From the NCBI RefSeq assembly GCF_000003605.2, contig NW_003109089.1, positions 434,887 to 474,934 of the forward strand: a stretch of DNA of 40,048 bases. Direction: 5' to 3'. Below are positions 1 to 11,125 of the stretch, piece by piece. The position numbers were made by a program, and so were the translations under genes. The DNA is from Saccoglossus kowalevskii (taxonomy: Eukaryota; Hemichordata; Enteropneusta; Harrimaniidae). Positions within the stretch are counted from its first letter, which is position 1. Each line of letters begins with the position of its first letter. The notes beneath the pieces are model-generated. The model was not told the origin of the DNA. It saw nothing but the letters and a program-made list of their open reading frames with translations, and did not search any database.

Positions 1-323
1 GTCTGTGATTGGCTGTTACTTACGCGAGATTTGAACGGGACTTACATAGGCGTCGGATCAGATGTAGGTAGGGCGGAATTTAAAAACAAATCAAAGTAAA
101 ATAATAAAATAAAAGGGGCATTAATAACAAAAGTAATGAAAAATAAATTTAAAATAACTTCATAGCTAAAATAATTAAAGCCCGTACACTACATCCCAGA
201 TTTTAATCAGATTGGTGACATCTCTACTTTGTTTTGTTGTTTTTATCATGTACTGTGAAAAATGGCAAAACACAGCTCACATTATTTTGTATGTGTATGT
301 TAATTACATGACATTATACGTAC

Positions 324-490
324 CTGTAATAGCGTATTAAGAACTTTACTGACGTGCCTAGTAATGTCGGAGCCTATGATAGTATTAGACAATACAATCA
401 TGCCTGGAATACAGTGCAGTAGGTCAGATAGTATCCGAAACACACATTCTGGATTGGTGGCAAGGCGCTGTAATCGTATTAAACTTTGTT
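324..490 (-). CDS. Ankyrin-repeat protein, second coding exon
   Basis: The acceptor (pyrimidine-rich tract, then TTCACAG) lies just above 490 and the donor CAG|GTACGT starts just below 324. The exon opens in phase 1, which matches the phase-1 end of the exon at 1186-2407: the split codon becomes Glu. It adds 55 further codons and ends in phase 0, giving 463 residues so far. The segment is amphipathic and helical (for example NPECVFRILSDLLHCIPGM), resembling helical-repeat proteins, but I do not recognise the family. The next exon should lie beyond the left edge of the window or in its first 300 bases, where I could not place it. The matched phases and two good splice sites make this exon likely. 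Confidence 0.7.
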
Positions 491-1185
491 CTGTGAATTT
501 TAAAAATAGAAACAATTGTATGCATTGACAGTATGATGTAAATCATCTATCACTAACTGCATATACCATCAAGCATAAAAGAGTTATAGAGACGCTCACG
601 CTTTAATGAAATCTGTTATACAGCTTTCCCATTTACTAGTATTATTTTTGACTATCGCGTTTTTTTTTCGTTTCGAACACAAAAAACATAACAAAAAAAA
701 AACGCATTGATGGTTAGTTAATTTTACATTCTTACTAAATGGTCACGGGTTTGTTTCGTATGCCACGCCCCCTCCTTCGGAAGAAGCGTGTTTCTGATTA
801 TGTATTACGTTACAGCATTCTTGCGACGATGCTGTTCCATGACGTAAGTGGGCAACATTTACGATATTTTTATTTGTGGTCGTCTATCAATACAATATAT
901 TTTTTTACAGATTTGCTGCATTCAAAATGGCAGACGGCTACACAGCCAAACAGACTTGTCTGTATGAACGACAATTCATACGTCATTTTCACATTGCAGA
1001 AGTCCTGGAAGGGTGAAATATGTATTGGGAGGTGTTTATAAAGGTGATTGGCCATTTGATTTGTTACATTACATATTTAGTGAAACAGCTTACACTTCGG
1101 CGACGTTTATAAAACCAAATTAATGTAAATTCTAATTTATAACATAATAATACTGATACGTACAACCATGCGGTATCAAACTAAC
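491..1185 (-). other. Predicted intron of the ankyrin-repeat gene
   Basis: A GT-AG intron of 695 bases between the two predicted exons. It holds a poly-T/poly-A low-complexity stretch around 659-704 and short chance open frames on both strands, none with an additional convincing exon. Confidence 0.6.
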
Positions 1186-2407
1186 CTGCGTGTGGTATAT
1201 GCTCATCATCGGAGTCAGGAATTTTATCGGAACTCTGCCTTCGGCAGTGTTGTCCTGGAGATGGGTCCTCCATTGAGCTTGTACGACTGATGGAATCTAT
1301 ATCACAATTTGCGTCAGGGGATGTTTTTCGCTTATCAAACCAACTTAAGTTCCTCTCTTTACTTTCTCTGCGGGTTTTCCCACGAGAGTTATCGGTACCA
1401 TACTCAGGTTGCCTGTTTCTGCAAGCACTTCTTCTTTCTTTACTCGATCTATCTTTGTTAGTTTTTGAAAAATTACTAAAATTACTCAACATCTTAGGGA
1501 AATATTTTTTTGGTTCCACCATAGGGAACCACTCATTTAAATGTTCAAAAACAGCCGTTTTCTCTGCAGTAAAATTCATTATGACCTCAAAGAACTGAAT
1601 AGCGTCTTCAATTTTACATTGTTGCATCGTCTGAAACTCGGGACGAATATCCATAACACTTCTGCCGCTTATGTCGTGCACGTGAATAGACGCGCCATAT
1701 TCTATCAAAATAACTGCGCATGCGTGGCCATCTGGACCTGCCTCGGCTGCGATATGCAGTGGAGTTTTATCAAGAGAGTTCCTGCTATTGACATCAGCAC
1801 CGTGATCAAGCAGTAGGTGTACCATTTCTACGTTTCCTTTCGAAACAGCCAAGAATAATGGAGGTTGGTGTATACGTGCCAACAATTCTAAAATGCAGTG
1901 AATATCACTGTTTGTTTTCGTCGGTTCGGTGGTGTCGTTTTTCCCAAATGATTGTGTGACAGCCGTATACATATCCCTGCCTTTAATCGCAATTCTCCCC
2001 TGCCCATTGGCGTCAACTCCATTTTGTAACAAGAGTTTAGCAACTTCAGTGGATCCAAATTCTACCGCTAAATGCAACGCAGCTTTGAAAGTAGCTGCGA
2101 TTCTTTTGTCTTCGTAATCGGAATGGGTTGGAGATTGAATCTTAGTTTGCAAACTAGCAATGTATGTCCTGGTCTTATTTAGAAGAAGTTCCGCTTCTTC
2201 ACTATCGCGCCGAGTCGAACGAGATGGACTACCAGAGACGCCGAACCCTATATCAAAAGCTGAAAAGTTTGTTCTCAATAGTCCCTCAACAGTGTTCACC
2301 CGCCCGTGTTGTATTGCTTGAAATAAGGCCACATCTTGGTTGCAATTCAAGTTACTGTATTCCTTACCGTTGCCGTACTTGCGCCGAGCATCAGTTGTGC
2401 ATGCCAT
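1186..2407 (-). CDS. Ankyrin-repeat protein, first coding exon (gene continues leftward)
   Basis: This is the longest credible coding segment in the window: 407 codons plus one base. The start at 2407 has a good context (A at -3, G at +4). Ankyrin-type helices are visible at residues ~27-44 (ALFQAIQHGRVNTVEGLL), ~109-140 (AALHLAVEFGSTEVAKLLL then NGVDANG), ~182-210 (PPLFLAVSKGNVEMVHLLL then DHGADVNSR) and ~215-245 (TPLHIAAEAG then EYGASIHVHD). Two long non-ankyrin inserts separate them (~50-105 and ~141-180). Residues ~265-310 look helical, and ~311-400 are Ser/Arg/Lys-rich and probably disordered. Read straight through, the frame stops just after residue 408, but the sequence there is CGCAG|GTTAGT, a good splice donor, so I end the exon at 1186 in phase 1. 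Ankyrin repeats are protein-binding modules; the specific partner and family are unknown to me. No signal peptide or membrane segment is seen, so the protein is probably intracellular. Confidence 0.85.
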
Positions 2408-4497
2408 TATTCCTCCGGACTTTGGAACATATCATGTACGGTATAAATATAATCCGATATCCGTACTCTGCATGATTTACCTGGCATCGTCAACACACCG
2501 ATGGATGCTATACAAACATTGAAGGATGTCTTCTAGATCGAAGAACTACGTACGTGGAGACAAACCCACCTGATGTAATCAACAATTTCTTCCAATTAGT
2601 ATACGGCCAAATTATTTCCGAGTACCTCGTATGCATCATATCTATCACGGACACGCCTCTTTCAGTTCCACCTAGAATGAAGCATACATAGTAATCAAGC
2701 TCACGACACAGTAACAACTACTGGTCGACGTAGCATATGCTAATGACATATTACGTCATGTCCTACATTTATGATCGATGATTAGGATCTTTTTCACAAT
2801 TTAATTATATGTTTGTTTTGCGCTGCCTGGGTTTCCTACACGTAAATTAGTTTAATAAGCTGTATCTCATAATGTATTTTCTGTAATTAGAGTGGTATGC
2901 TTTACAACACAAAAGACGGGCTTCGCTGTTCATTGTTCACCACGCAAATAGCTGATTGGATCATGATCACATTTCCCAATTAGAGTCAACCCAGGTAAAA
3001 GACACTGCGGGGATATACTGAGTTTGTTTCGGTGATTCTGTCATCGGAAACTAATTAAATACCTAAATACAAATATAAATATAAATGCATACAATCACAA
3101 CAAATTAATTGACTTTTATTTAAAGAAAATAGTACTTGAGACAATTATTATTGCAATGACGAAGACGTGCGAAATAAATGATGATGTACACATTATTTAA
3201 CACTCCGTCTGAAAATTGTAATATACAATATATTGTTGGTTGCTTTATATTATATATTGTTTATAAATGTACATTGTCATTGTTGATGGAAGATAGTACC
3301 TGGGTAGGTCGTTCTGACCATGAAATACTAGGCTTTATATGTTCACAGCAATGTATACTGTGTGTTGTTTGTGACGTCAGTGATTCCAATTGCGCATGCC
3401 CATCTAGTCACTGTAAGTCCGCATGCACTATTTTCAAGCTATTATTTATGGACCGGTGCATTTTAGGCTAACGGTCCATGCGTTTTCTTACAGTGGATTT
3501 GCTTCTGTTGTAATTTAGAATCTCATTTTTCGTGTTTATAAGTTCGTATATACACGTGTGATTTGTATATTAATTTTATTTAATTAAATAATTTAGGAAT
3601 TCGATGCGCTGTCAATTATTATGTCTTTTAATTAATGGCCAAGATTTGTTAACGTGGACGAATCATAATGAATCTTCTGTTTAAACGCGCAATTTTGGTG
3701 TCCGTGCGTCTGATAACAACAGGACAACACGTTTTACCGATCGACTAATGAGAACGCTCACGGAAACGCAATTAAACAATACGGTTAACTACCGTGCTCA
3801 TTTTTTTACTTCCCATGTCAAGCGTCTAATATGTTTTAAAAAATGTCGAAACGTTGGTTTAATCATTAAACATTGTTATTTTATGAAGGGTACAATTTAT
3901 CATGCTTACCACATTTCTTCAATTATAACGACTTTCGAATACGAATGGAAGGAGACGATAAATCAGCTCTATTTTTCCACTCCATGACTTTATTTAGCAT
4001 GTAACTAATACTTCAAATCCACGTCATATTGACGTATGTATTTTGAAAATTTTAGCGATATGAATAAAACTTAAGTAATTGATAATGTTGAGCAGCTTTG
4101 AAAGCTGACGGTAGAATATGTCTTTAATATGTATAATATGACCCTAATTAGTTTCCAATTAAAGATTGTCTGTAATTTACTAAAAACGTATGTATTCGCA
4201 TGAATACAGAAGAATACGACTGTACAACTTTCTTGACTTTATTTGATAGAGGGATTGGAACATGGAACATCTGACAAAATGAAAAAGTCTGGTCTCGAAT
4301 GAAGCCGTTGCCAGGGTGATAAATTAAACTATACTATGACTGACATTGACTCACAACATAATGAGCTACAAAACGTCATATTTTATACTTCTTTAACTTC
4401 TTTATCTTTATCTTTATTAATTCATCTAGCTATAGCTTCTTCTGTTTCAAATATCGTGGTTACCATGGCCAAGAGAACAGTAGACGCAATGACGATA
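2408..4497. other. Upstream region of the ankyrin-repeat gene, no gene recognised
   Basis: This should contain the promoter and any 5' untranslated exon of the minus-strand ankyrin gene, but no core promoter element is convincingly placed. The open frames are short and show no protein-like pattern. A CRE-type palindrome TGACGTCA lies at 3372-3379. Confidence 0.4.
3372..3379. promoter_or_regulatory. CRE-like palindrome TGACGTCA
   Basis: Exact 8-base match to the cAMP-response element core bound by CREB/ATF family bZIP proteins. It is about 1 kb upstream of the ankyrin-gene start codon. It is one of six exact copies in the window (others at 7451, 12773, 13511, 26300 and 27217). Function is inferred only from the motif. 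Confidence 0.25.
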
Positions 4498-4551
4498 AAA
4501 CAAGTCTCGTGACGCTTTCGCTTCCAACGAGATCTCGCCGGCCATTTGCAA
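4498..4551 (+). repeat. R2 family arm, right-type
   Basis: Contains AGTCTCGTGACG, then CCAACGAGATCTCGCCGGCC, followed by CATTTG. It matches the arms at 29205-29250 and 32505-32570 and the reverse complements of 18365-18435, 27139-27213 and 33396-33484. Its partner arm is not clearly preserved. Confidence 0.5.
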
Positions 4552-4568
4552 ATAACGTCTATTGCGGT

Positions 4569-4741
4569 AAGATAATATTTGGTAATCGTAGTCTTAAGTA
4601 ACTATTAGAAATAGCTAGACGTTTCGAGCAATGGCTCTTTATCGATAGCATAGAAGAAAATGTTTAAACGTACAGGTAGAACATAGGAACGTAAGAACGC
4701 ACACGAACTATAAAATACCAACGATTACTAAATATTATCTT
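4569..4741. repeat. Foldback with 21-bp inverted repeats
   Basis: The 21 bases at 4569-4589 recur in reverse complement at 4721-4741 with one mismatch. Just outside, a direct repeat of about 16 bases (TCTATTGCGG, then C or T, then AAGAT) occurs at 4558 and 4788. This could be a small mobile-element relic; no other copy was seen. Confidence 0.45.
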
Positions 4742-5183
4742 TTATATATCACATTTATAAGTCCGAGCAGCGTTTATTAATTTATATTCTATTGCGGCAA
4801 GATCACTAACTTATCCCATAAAGTAGGTTTTAACAATTTAATGGGCTCCGATTTATGATTGAGTGAACTAGTAAAATCACTGGGTCAAGAGCTTAATACC
4901 CTACAGAATAAATATAATTTCAGTGGTGTAGGATCAATGTACGATCTGTAACGACTCGCCCAGCGGAAACAAACTTCAGTTATTCACAACAACTAAAATA
5001 ACGTAGTCTTTTGAGCAAACACTTTGCAAGTTGTATTACCCTATTTTGCATTTTTCTGATAATGTATGCATTGTAAGTTATAGAACATATCAGCCCAATG
5101 TAATATTAAAACATCACTTACAAAAAACAGTATAGTTATTAAACGACTACAGTTTTATCTAACGTTCAATACACTATGAGATT

Positions 5184-5256
5184 ATTACGCGCATCCTCGT
5201 AATAACCTTAATATTGAAAGGTTTTTTAATTATTAGAGGACGCTTACGCGCGTAAT
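5184..5256. repeat. Short imperfect foldback
   Basis: Left arm ATTACGCGC with TCCTCGTAATAA, and right arm TTATTAGAGGA with GCGCGTAAT, pair imperfectly around an AT-rich centre. An isolated palindromic relic; no second copy was found. Confidence 0.4.
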
Positions 5257-5532
5257 CGTTCCATATTTGAAATTCGCGTTTCCTAATATGGTAGAATGAA
5301 AATACCTAGTGCAATACGACAAAATTACGACACGCTGTAACTTATGGCGTTACGGTGACAGATGTGTAATAATCATCTGTATTACATATGTAATGTAGTT
5401 CACTTTGTTGCATCTCTGAAAATGTATTCGGTAATTCCACGATCGATATGCAAATAAACAGGACAGAAAACATAGCCCCATTTGTTTATTCTGGTGTTAT
5501 AGAACGGCTAATCTAGTGGTTACGAATATAGT

Positions 5533-5665
5533 TTAAAGGGCAGCAGTCGTCGCGCCGCGTCCTGATCGATATGAGACTCATAGCGACTTATACAACGCGT
5601 GTAAAATACATTGTTTATTTACATGAAATTTGAACACGCGCTGCGCGACGACCACCGCGCTTTAA
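5533..5665 (+). mobile_element. R1 foldback MITE, subfamily A, copy 1 (133 bp)
   Basis: Bounded on both sides by TTAA. The termini are inverted: AGGGCAGCAGTCGTCGCGC on the left and, read from the right, AGCGCGGTGGTCGTCGCGC. There is no coding capacity, so it is a non-autonomous element. A TTAA target with short terminal repeats is the habit of piggyBac-type elements, but the terminal bases here (AG rather than CC) do not fit the usual piggyBac ends, so the superfamily stays open. The half copy at 39813 shares its first ~75 bases. Confidence 0.75.
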
Positions 5666-6144
5666 CTTGAGATGATGCAAACTATATGTTAATAAAGATT
5701 AATATGTGAATTAAGAGTTCTATGTAGACTGTAGTGTGTTCCACGTGGTGGCACAACAAATCTAGTCCATCCCTGCCATTTCATTACACATAGCATTTAC
5801 GTGGCTTCGATAACTTTGAAATGCCAGTTCTTTGATACCGCTGCTTAAATATATTTAAAAAATATTATTTACAGACAAAACAGTGGTTTAGAATTTTAAT
5901 TGAAAGGACTTCTTTTGCTCTGTTTGCACTCAATTTTGTTGCATGTCATGTGTGTGGCAAACACCGATGGCGCGTGCCTGTGCATATTTTCACCTGCCCT
6001 GCGCATGCATAACTCAGAAAGATAATGTATATTCCCCGCAAAAGTCAGGCCATGAGATTCTGTCATATTTTTTTTTATAAGACGATGTGGCTTTGTAGGG
6101 AAATTCGTACTTTTCCCGAGGTCTGATTCTCTACAACTTCGACC

Positions 6145-6280
6145 ATGTGTGTGTCAGTATTTGCTAGCAATACGCAGGACACATTTAAACGATTACGCTC
6201 TACACTGATTATGGAAGAACGTCTTCTATTCACCCTGATTACACCGCGTCTTTACACACCATTACCTCGCAATATTCAAG
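6145..6280 (+). CDS. Weak candidate first exon
   Basis: An ATG with A at -3 opens 45 codons that run to a textbook donor, CAAG|GTGAGT, ending in phase 1. The peptide (MCVSVFASNTQDTFKRL at the start) has no recognised domain. No partner exon was found on the plus strand, and one such donor is expected by chance in a window this size. It could equally be a 5' non-coding exon or nothing. Confidence 0.2.
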
Positions 6281-6764
6281 GTGAGTACTTTTCAAACATT
6301 AGTGCTGAGTATAACATCACAATATAAAGTGTAGCGATGAGTAAAACACTTGCGTAACTCATGCTGAACAATAATCTAACCACACTTGAAATTACATGTA
6401 ATCAAATAAGTTACATACGCAAGGTTGCTGCTGTTGTTTTTGTTGAATATTAAAGCAGAACAACACCGCCGAAGGCGGGTATACTACAATATTTCGCATA
6501 ATCGCGAGCGTCAGCGAGTGTGCATATGGAGTTGATTGTGCAAAATCGAGTGGTATACCCAACTTCATTATTATACCAACGTCATTATAATTGTAATTCT
6601 GAGGCAAATAACTTCAAACAATTATGTACACACGTAATAAAGCGCCCGGTACGTTCTGCTTGCAACCGCGATAAAAGATAAATGGTCATTATAACTTGCC
6701 TACAGTGAATATAGATACAAGGAACAGTGGAGCAAATTCGCACCGTATTTCGGTGTTGCGAGAA

Positions 6765-7011
6765 TTAAAAGGGCGGTAGTCGTCGCGCCACGCATGCGCG
6801 AGATTTAGGGGTAATATATGAGCTTTAATGGGGTATGATTAGGTTATTGGAATGTATCGAAGGAGTCACTGGCGGTAATTAATGCAAGTCGCGCCCAGGT
6901 CAAACCTAATACTAGTGTTTTCCATTAGCAGAACGCATTGGATTGTGGGATAATCAATGTTTATCAACACAAATGTCGCACATGCGCAGCGCGACGACCA
7001 CCGCCCTTTAA
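6765..7011 (+). mobile_element. R1 foldback MITE, subfamily A, copy 2 (247 bp)
   Basis: The best-preserved subfamily A copy, TTAA on each side. The left end AAGGGCGGTAGTCGTCGCGC is followed by CACGCATGCGCGAG; the right end reads CATGCGCAGCGCGACGACC, then ACCGCCC. About 200 bases of interior are shared in part with the copy at 22691, for example TATCGAAG...CACTGG and TTCCATTA. Confidence 0.8.
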
Positions 7012-10000
7012 CCAAGTAGTTTCTTGTACAACGCTGATGTATCTAAAATCAATTGACAGAATCACGTTCTGTGCACATAACTCGAACAAATTGTTGACGA
7101 TTCCAGTCGACTGTTATTCAAGTTTAGGGCCTACTTCCAGACATTAAAATGATATGGTGTATTTCACCACGGCTTGAATAATTTAAACACGCCCGCGACC
7201 AATCAGAAAGACGTATTCGGGCAATTGAAGTGCTTGTATAATTTTATCGTTATCATACCTACTATATATATTATCAATGCATATAAATCCACCTCATAAA
7301 ACACATTCTAATGTTTTGCACATTGCGTTCAGGTGTAGCTTTACGTTATATATACTATATAGTAGCAGTCACGTAATGACACGTTATATTTTTCTATATT
7401 ACACTCCTGAGCGGCAAATCTGATTCTTTCTTGCACGCAATTTGAGATTGTGACGTCACCAACTAATCACCTCCTAAAATGCCTACGCATAGCTTGTAAG
7501 ACTACACAAACTCATTTTTGAAATATTATTTGTCAGAATGTTCTTGCTATATACCAATTTTCTCAAGCGCACAATGGCAATGGCATAGATTCATTTTCTC
7601 CAATGGACTTCCATTTACTGTTGAAATTAAGACTGTTGGTAAAAAATAGCCCAACGCTTTAAATAAAGGGAAACCAAGGCTAACAAAAACAATACACCCA
7701 GATGGAAGAGCTCGGCAAATCTAAGAACATGCAATTTACATTTTTTTTATATCATTCTTTAGATATTCAACTTTTCATTAATGTATGTAAGACCACCATC
7801 TTGATACTTCAACAAAGGATTATGGGTAAAGTATGACATCATTTCCACAGTTGTCATAAATTGAGAAAATGTTATCATCAATAACGTTAAAAGTTGAACT
7901 TCAAATTGGCTGAAAGTAGCATGTATGTACCGACACCTAACTTGCATATACAAATAGTTGTCATGGCAACAGAACTGAAAATATACATTTTTGTGTTTTC
8001 GACTACATGCTCAATTTCCCTTATATTGTATATAATTTATTAATATGAGTAGGTTATATGGGCGATATATAACCTGTTGATCAAAAAAAGGGACAAATTC
8101 GTGATTTCAAAAAAAAAACGCATTGGATTATGGGAAAATATTCAAGCAGCTTAGCTCACCACTCTTAAGGTATGCTAAACTCCAATTTTCAGTCCCAACT
8201 TTCAAACCACATGTACACAAAACATCCTTAATTTTGCTTAATGCCTTATGAAACATTACCCGTCATGCAACTACAACAGGGGCGCTGTAACAATCAAATG
8301 CATGTGTTATTTTAAATTTTCTTTTAAAACTTCGGCATAAGAAGTTCTAAAAAATAGTTAAAATCCATTCATTTCAATTAATTGAAATGTTGTTGACATT
8401 TCCTACAGTAAAAATTTAAATATGAAATATGTTTAAAATTAATTAGTTTAGGATATATTTTAAAAACGTTTTAGTTTAAATGTTTGAAATATGTTTTTTG
8501 GGGGGGGGCTTTCAATTTGGTAAGGGAAATGCTGTCAATGTATCTCTATAACCGTAAATAAATTGTTGATTCCAAAATGTAATTATTTGTTTATTCGAAG
8601 CCGATAAACTGGCCGCAATATGATGATCAGCATTGCTGAATGCAAATGAATTAAACGCACTAAGACGCTAAGAACTCGCGTTTCTAACGTCACTTTCTGC
8701 TGAGAAAACAGTTTGAAAGACATCCAAGTGATAAATTCATGAAAATGTAATGACGTATTTAATAAACTCGTGCAAAATGCTTCCAACATATGAAAATGAC
8801 TACCCTTGTTTAAAAACTGTGATAACACTCATTGGATATCCTTTATACACTTCGATTCACAGAATAAAAACGTAATTATGGCAACGGTGTGATGAACCGT
8901 TGCGTAGATTATAATGTATGATCGCGACGTTATTTATTGCCGAAGAGCGAAGTTTATTCTGACTACAAATAAATGAAAACATAATGAGTTCATCTTGCAC
9001 GTGAACTTACTGCTCTACTGCATTCATTTGAGTTGATACTTCCCTACTGAATATTTAACATAGTTATTTCATAATATTTCCAAGCTCTACCTGTCTTCAC
9101 TATACAATAAATCCCGTCATGCATTGCTATTTATTTTCTGCTCCGAGACGCGCTAAACACAACTAACTAGGAAGTGCGTAACTGCTTATGTTCAAAGTTT
9201 GCCAGGACTCACTGGTAACATGAGTAAAATTTTCGTTCTATAAATTCAAATTTGAAGAACCTAATGGTTATGCAGAAAAAACAACTCAGTCCAAGCAACT
9301 GTAACATATAATTTTATTTCATCTTCGAGAATATTGCGAGGGAAATCGATGCCTATTAAATGTCTGCTGTCTATACATACTTGAACACGGTCTCAGAGAC
9401 ACTAATCGACAAGTTAATGGTTTACAACCATGTCCTCATTATAGTATACGTTAACTTATCAGTCATTATCGAATAACACATACGAATTTGTGTTACACGG
9501 GTCATTAACCGTCTGCAGCGTGACTCGTCTCGTTTCAGGCATTCACAATTATCAATATTTATAAATTGCGTTTTGTCTGCTTTGACATTTACAACCAATA
9601 TCGTTATCATGGCGGATTTGAACATATTATGCAACTTTAATGCCTTTTAATTATCGTTACTGAGAATGAAGCAAGTCGGCTTCACATATATATAACACGT
9701 TACACTAATTTTATACATAATACTATAATACCTTTAATAATAAGAAACGTTAGGAATTTACCTGAATATTGAATATTAAATTGCGGGGGATAGTCGCCCT
9801 TCAATCTTATTCCAACGGCCAACCACTAACGAACACTCCAATGTTTTTGGTTACAACAACAATAATAAAAGCACTGAAGATAATACAGGGAATCTCAACT
9901 CAATGTATCGAAAAGGAGAATCATTCTAACTTAAATTTTTTTTTTCACCGAGTCGGCGGAAAGCCCCCTCATCTGTTAAAATTGCAACTAACAATAACTT

Positions 10001-10079
10001 ATCCATTAATACATTGTACAACACTAAAACATGTACGTTCACCGTTTATTAGAATGCACAGACCCGGACTAAGAATAGA
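7012..10079. other. Gene-free stretch
   Basis: AT-rich sequence with short open frames and no domain-like pattern. It contains a CRE-like TGACGTCA at 7451-7458 and a run of nine G at 8500-8508. The segment ACGCATTGGATTATGGGA near 8118 resembles one inside the R1 copy near 6935, possibly a decayed R1 trace. Confidence 0.4.
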
Positions 10080-10760
10080 CTGTCCTCATTAAAGGATGAA
10101 ACCCTTTATCACATGACTATACGAAAGTCAACCCTGATGAGGTCTGGAAGGGCTTTTAAAGAAGTGGTATGAACTCATCTTCTCCCAAACATGTTCTGAA
10201 GATGGGAAAAACCCCTGGTGGAAACTGATCCTCCCAGTGGGAAAATGTACAAAGTCTTGAATACAAAACCTACGTGTGAAGAAACCTGTCACCAAAAGAA
10301 TTAGATACATGCATTGTCCGTCTTGTAACACACCAACTACCCAGCCCCCAAGCCTGCTTGGTTACACGCATACATGTAAAAGTGAACCAGTTGCTTAACC
10401 AACGCCTAGGGGTTAGATAATTCCACCACTGGGATAGATGGAAAATAAAAAGACTGAGCAACAGGCAAGCTCTGACTAACGTTATTTCCACGTTGCCGAC
10501 ATATGACCCTGGGGTGACAACACGTCTTGTGTCATGTGATGGTTGATTGCTGAAATTTAAGATAACTGATGTGAACTTAGACAAACAGGAGTGGTACCAC
10601 AAACTACTATAAATACATATATAACTAGAGAACCCATGGGAGGATCTGCCAATACCGCTTGGTGCCAGTCCAATATATGGTCCTCCCTTATGAGGTTTCC
10701 ACAGATCCACTAACATAAGTAAGAAGAGGCTACAGAGATAGCCTGAATAGAAATGGATAC
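10080..10760. repeat. GC-richer block, probably an old inserted repeat (unclassified)
   Basis: The base composition is visibly less AT-rich than on either side. The minus strand is open for 148 codons (10270-10716) and again in another frame (10128-10331). The translations look like read-through of non-coding DNA: many Trp and Ser, no domain. Short internal inverted segments occur (GGTGGAAACTGATCCTCCC near 10209 against TGGTCCTCCC...GGTTTCCA near 10679). No terminal repeats or target duplication could be fixed, so the boundaries are approximate. Confidence 0.3.
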
Positions 10761-10955
10761 ATTCTCGTCAAATGAATCCTAACAAAATAGGACAATCATA
10801 ATATACTCTGAAAAGAAATTTGTTGACAGAAATTTCTGGTGGCAGTGAAATCCAAAGAATCAGAAAACTTAGCAAAATGCCAATCAAACTCAAAACCAGA
10901 GTGGAGATATGTCACACGACCTGCGCTGAATTTGCTTTTTGAGCAAGGCTGGTAG

Positions 10956-11125
10956 TAAACTGAGTTGGAGGGCCAGTGATTTATTACCTGCGCTAGATGG
11001 CCATAGCGTGCCATTGTTTACAAACAAGCGTCTACCCATGAGCCTTTGCGTTTTTAGCGAGTGTTGTTATCGTCGCTTGGGACTCAATTCCCGCGCGTGT
11101 GCAGATGACGACCCTCCCGCTTTAA
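10956..11125 (+). mobile_element. R1 foldback MITE, subfamily B, copy 3
   Basis: The right end is intact (GATGACGACCCTCCCGC then TTTAA). The left end is decayed but recognisable from GGAGGGCCAGTGA and ACCTGCGC. The interior carries the subfamily B core GATGGCCATAGCGTG, then ACAAACAAGCGT, and later GGGACTCAATTCCCGCGC, in the same order as the copy at 26679. Confidence 0.65.

Noticed and set aside
2442-2449. TATAAATA as a TATA box for the ankyrin gene
   Set aside because: It reads as a TATA box on the plus strand; on the gene's strand it would place the transcription start almost at the ATG.
8500-8508. G9 run (and the C10 run at 18300)
   Set aside because: Isolated homopolymers; too few G-tracts nearby for a quadruplex.
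10128-10175. Hammerhead-ribozyme-like CCTGATGAGGTC in the GC-richer block
   Set aside because: The CTGATGA core is present, but no GAAA follows a stem II at the required distance, so the fold cannot form.
10270-10716. 148-codon minus-strand open frame
   Set aside because: It lies wholly within the compositionally distinct block, has no domain or start context, and the block is open in other frames too; treated as chance within a probable repeat.
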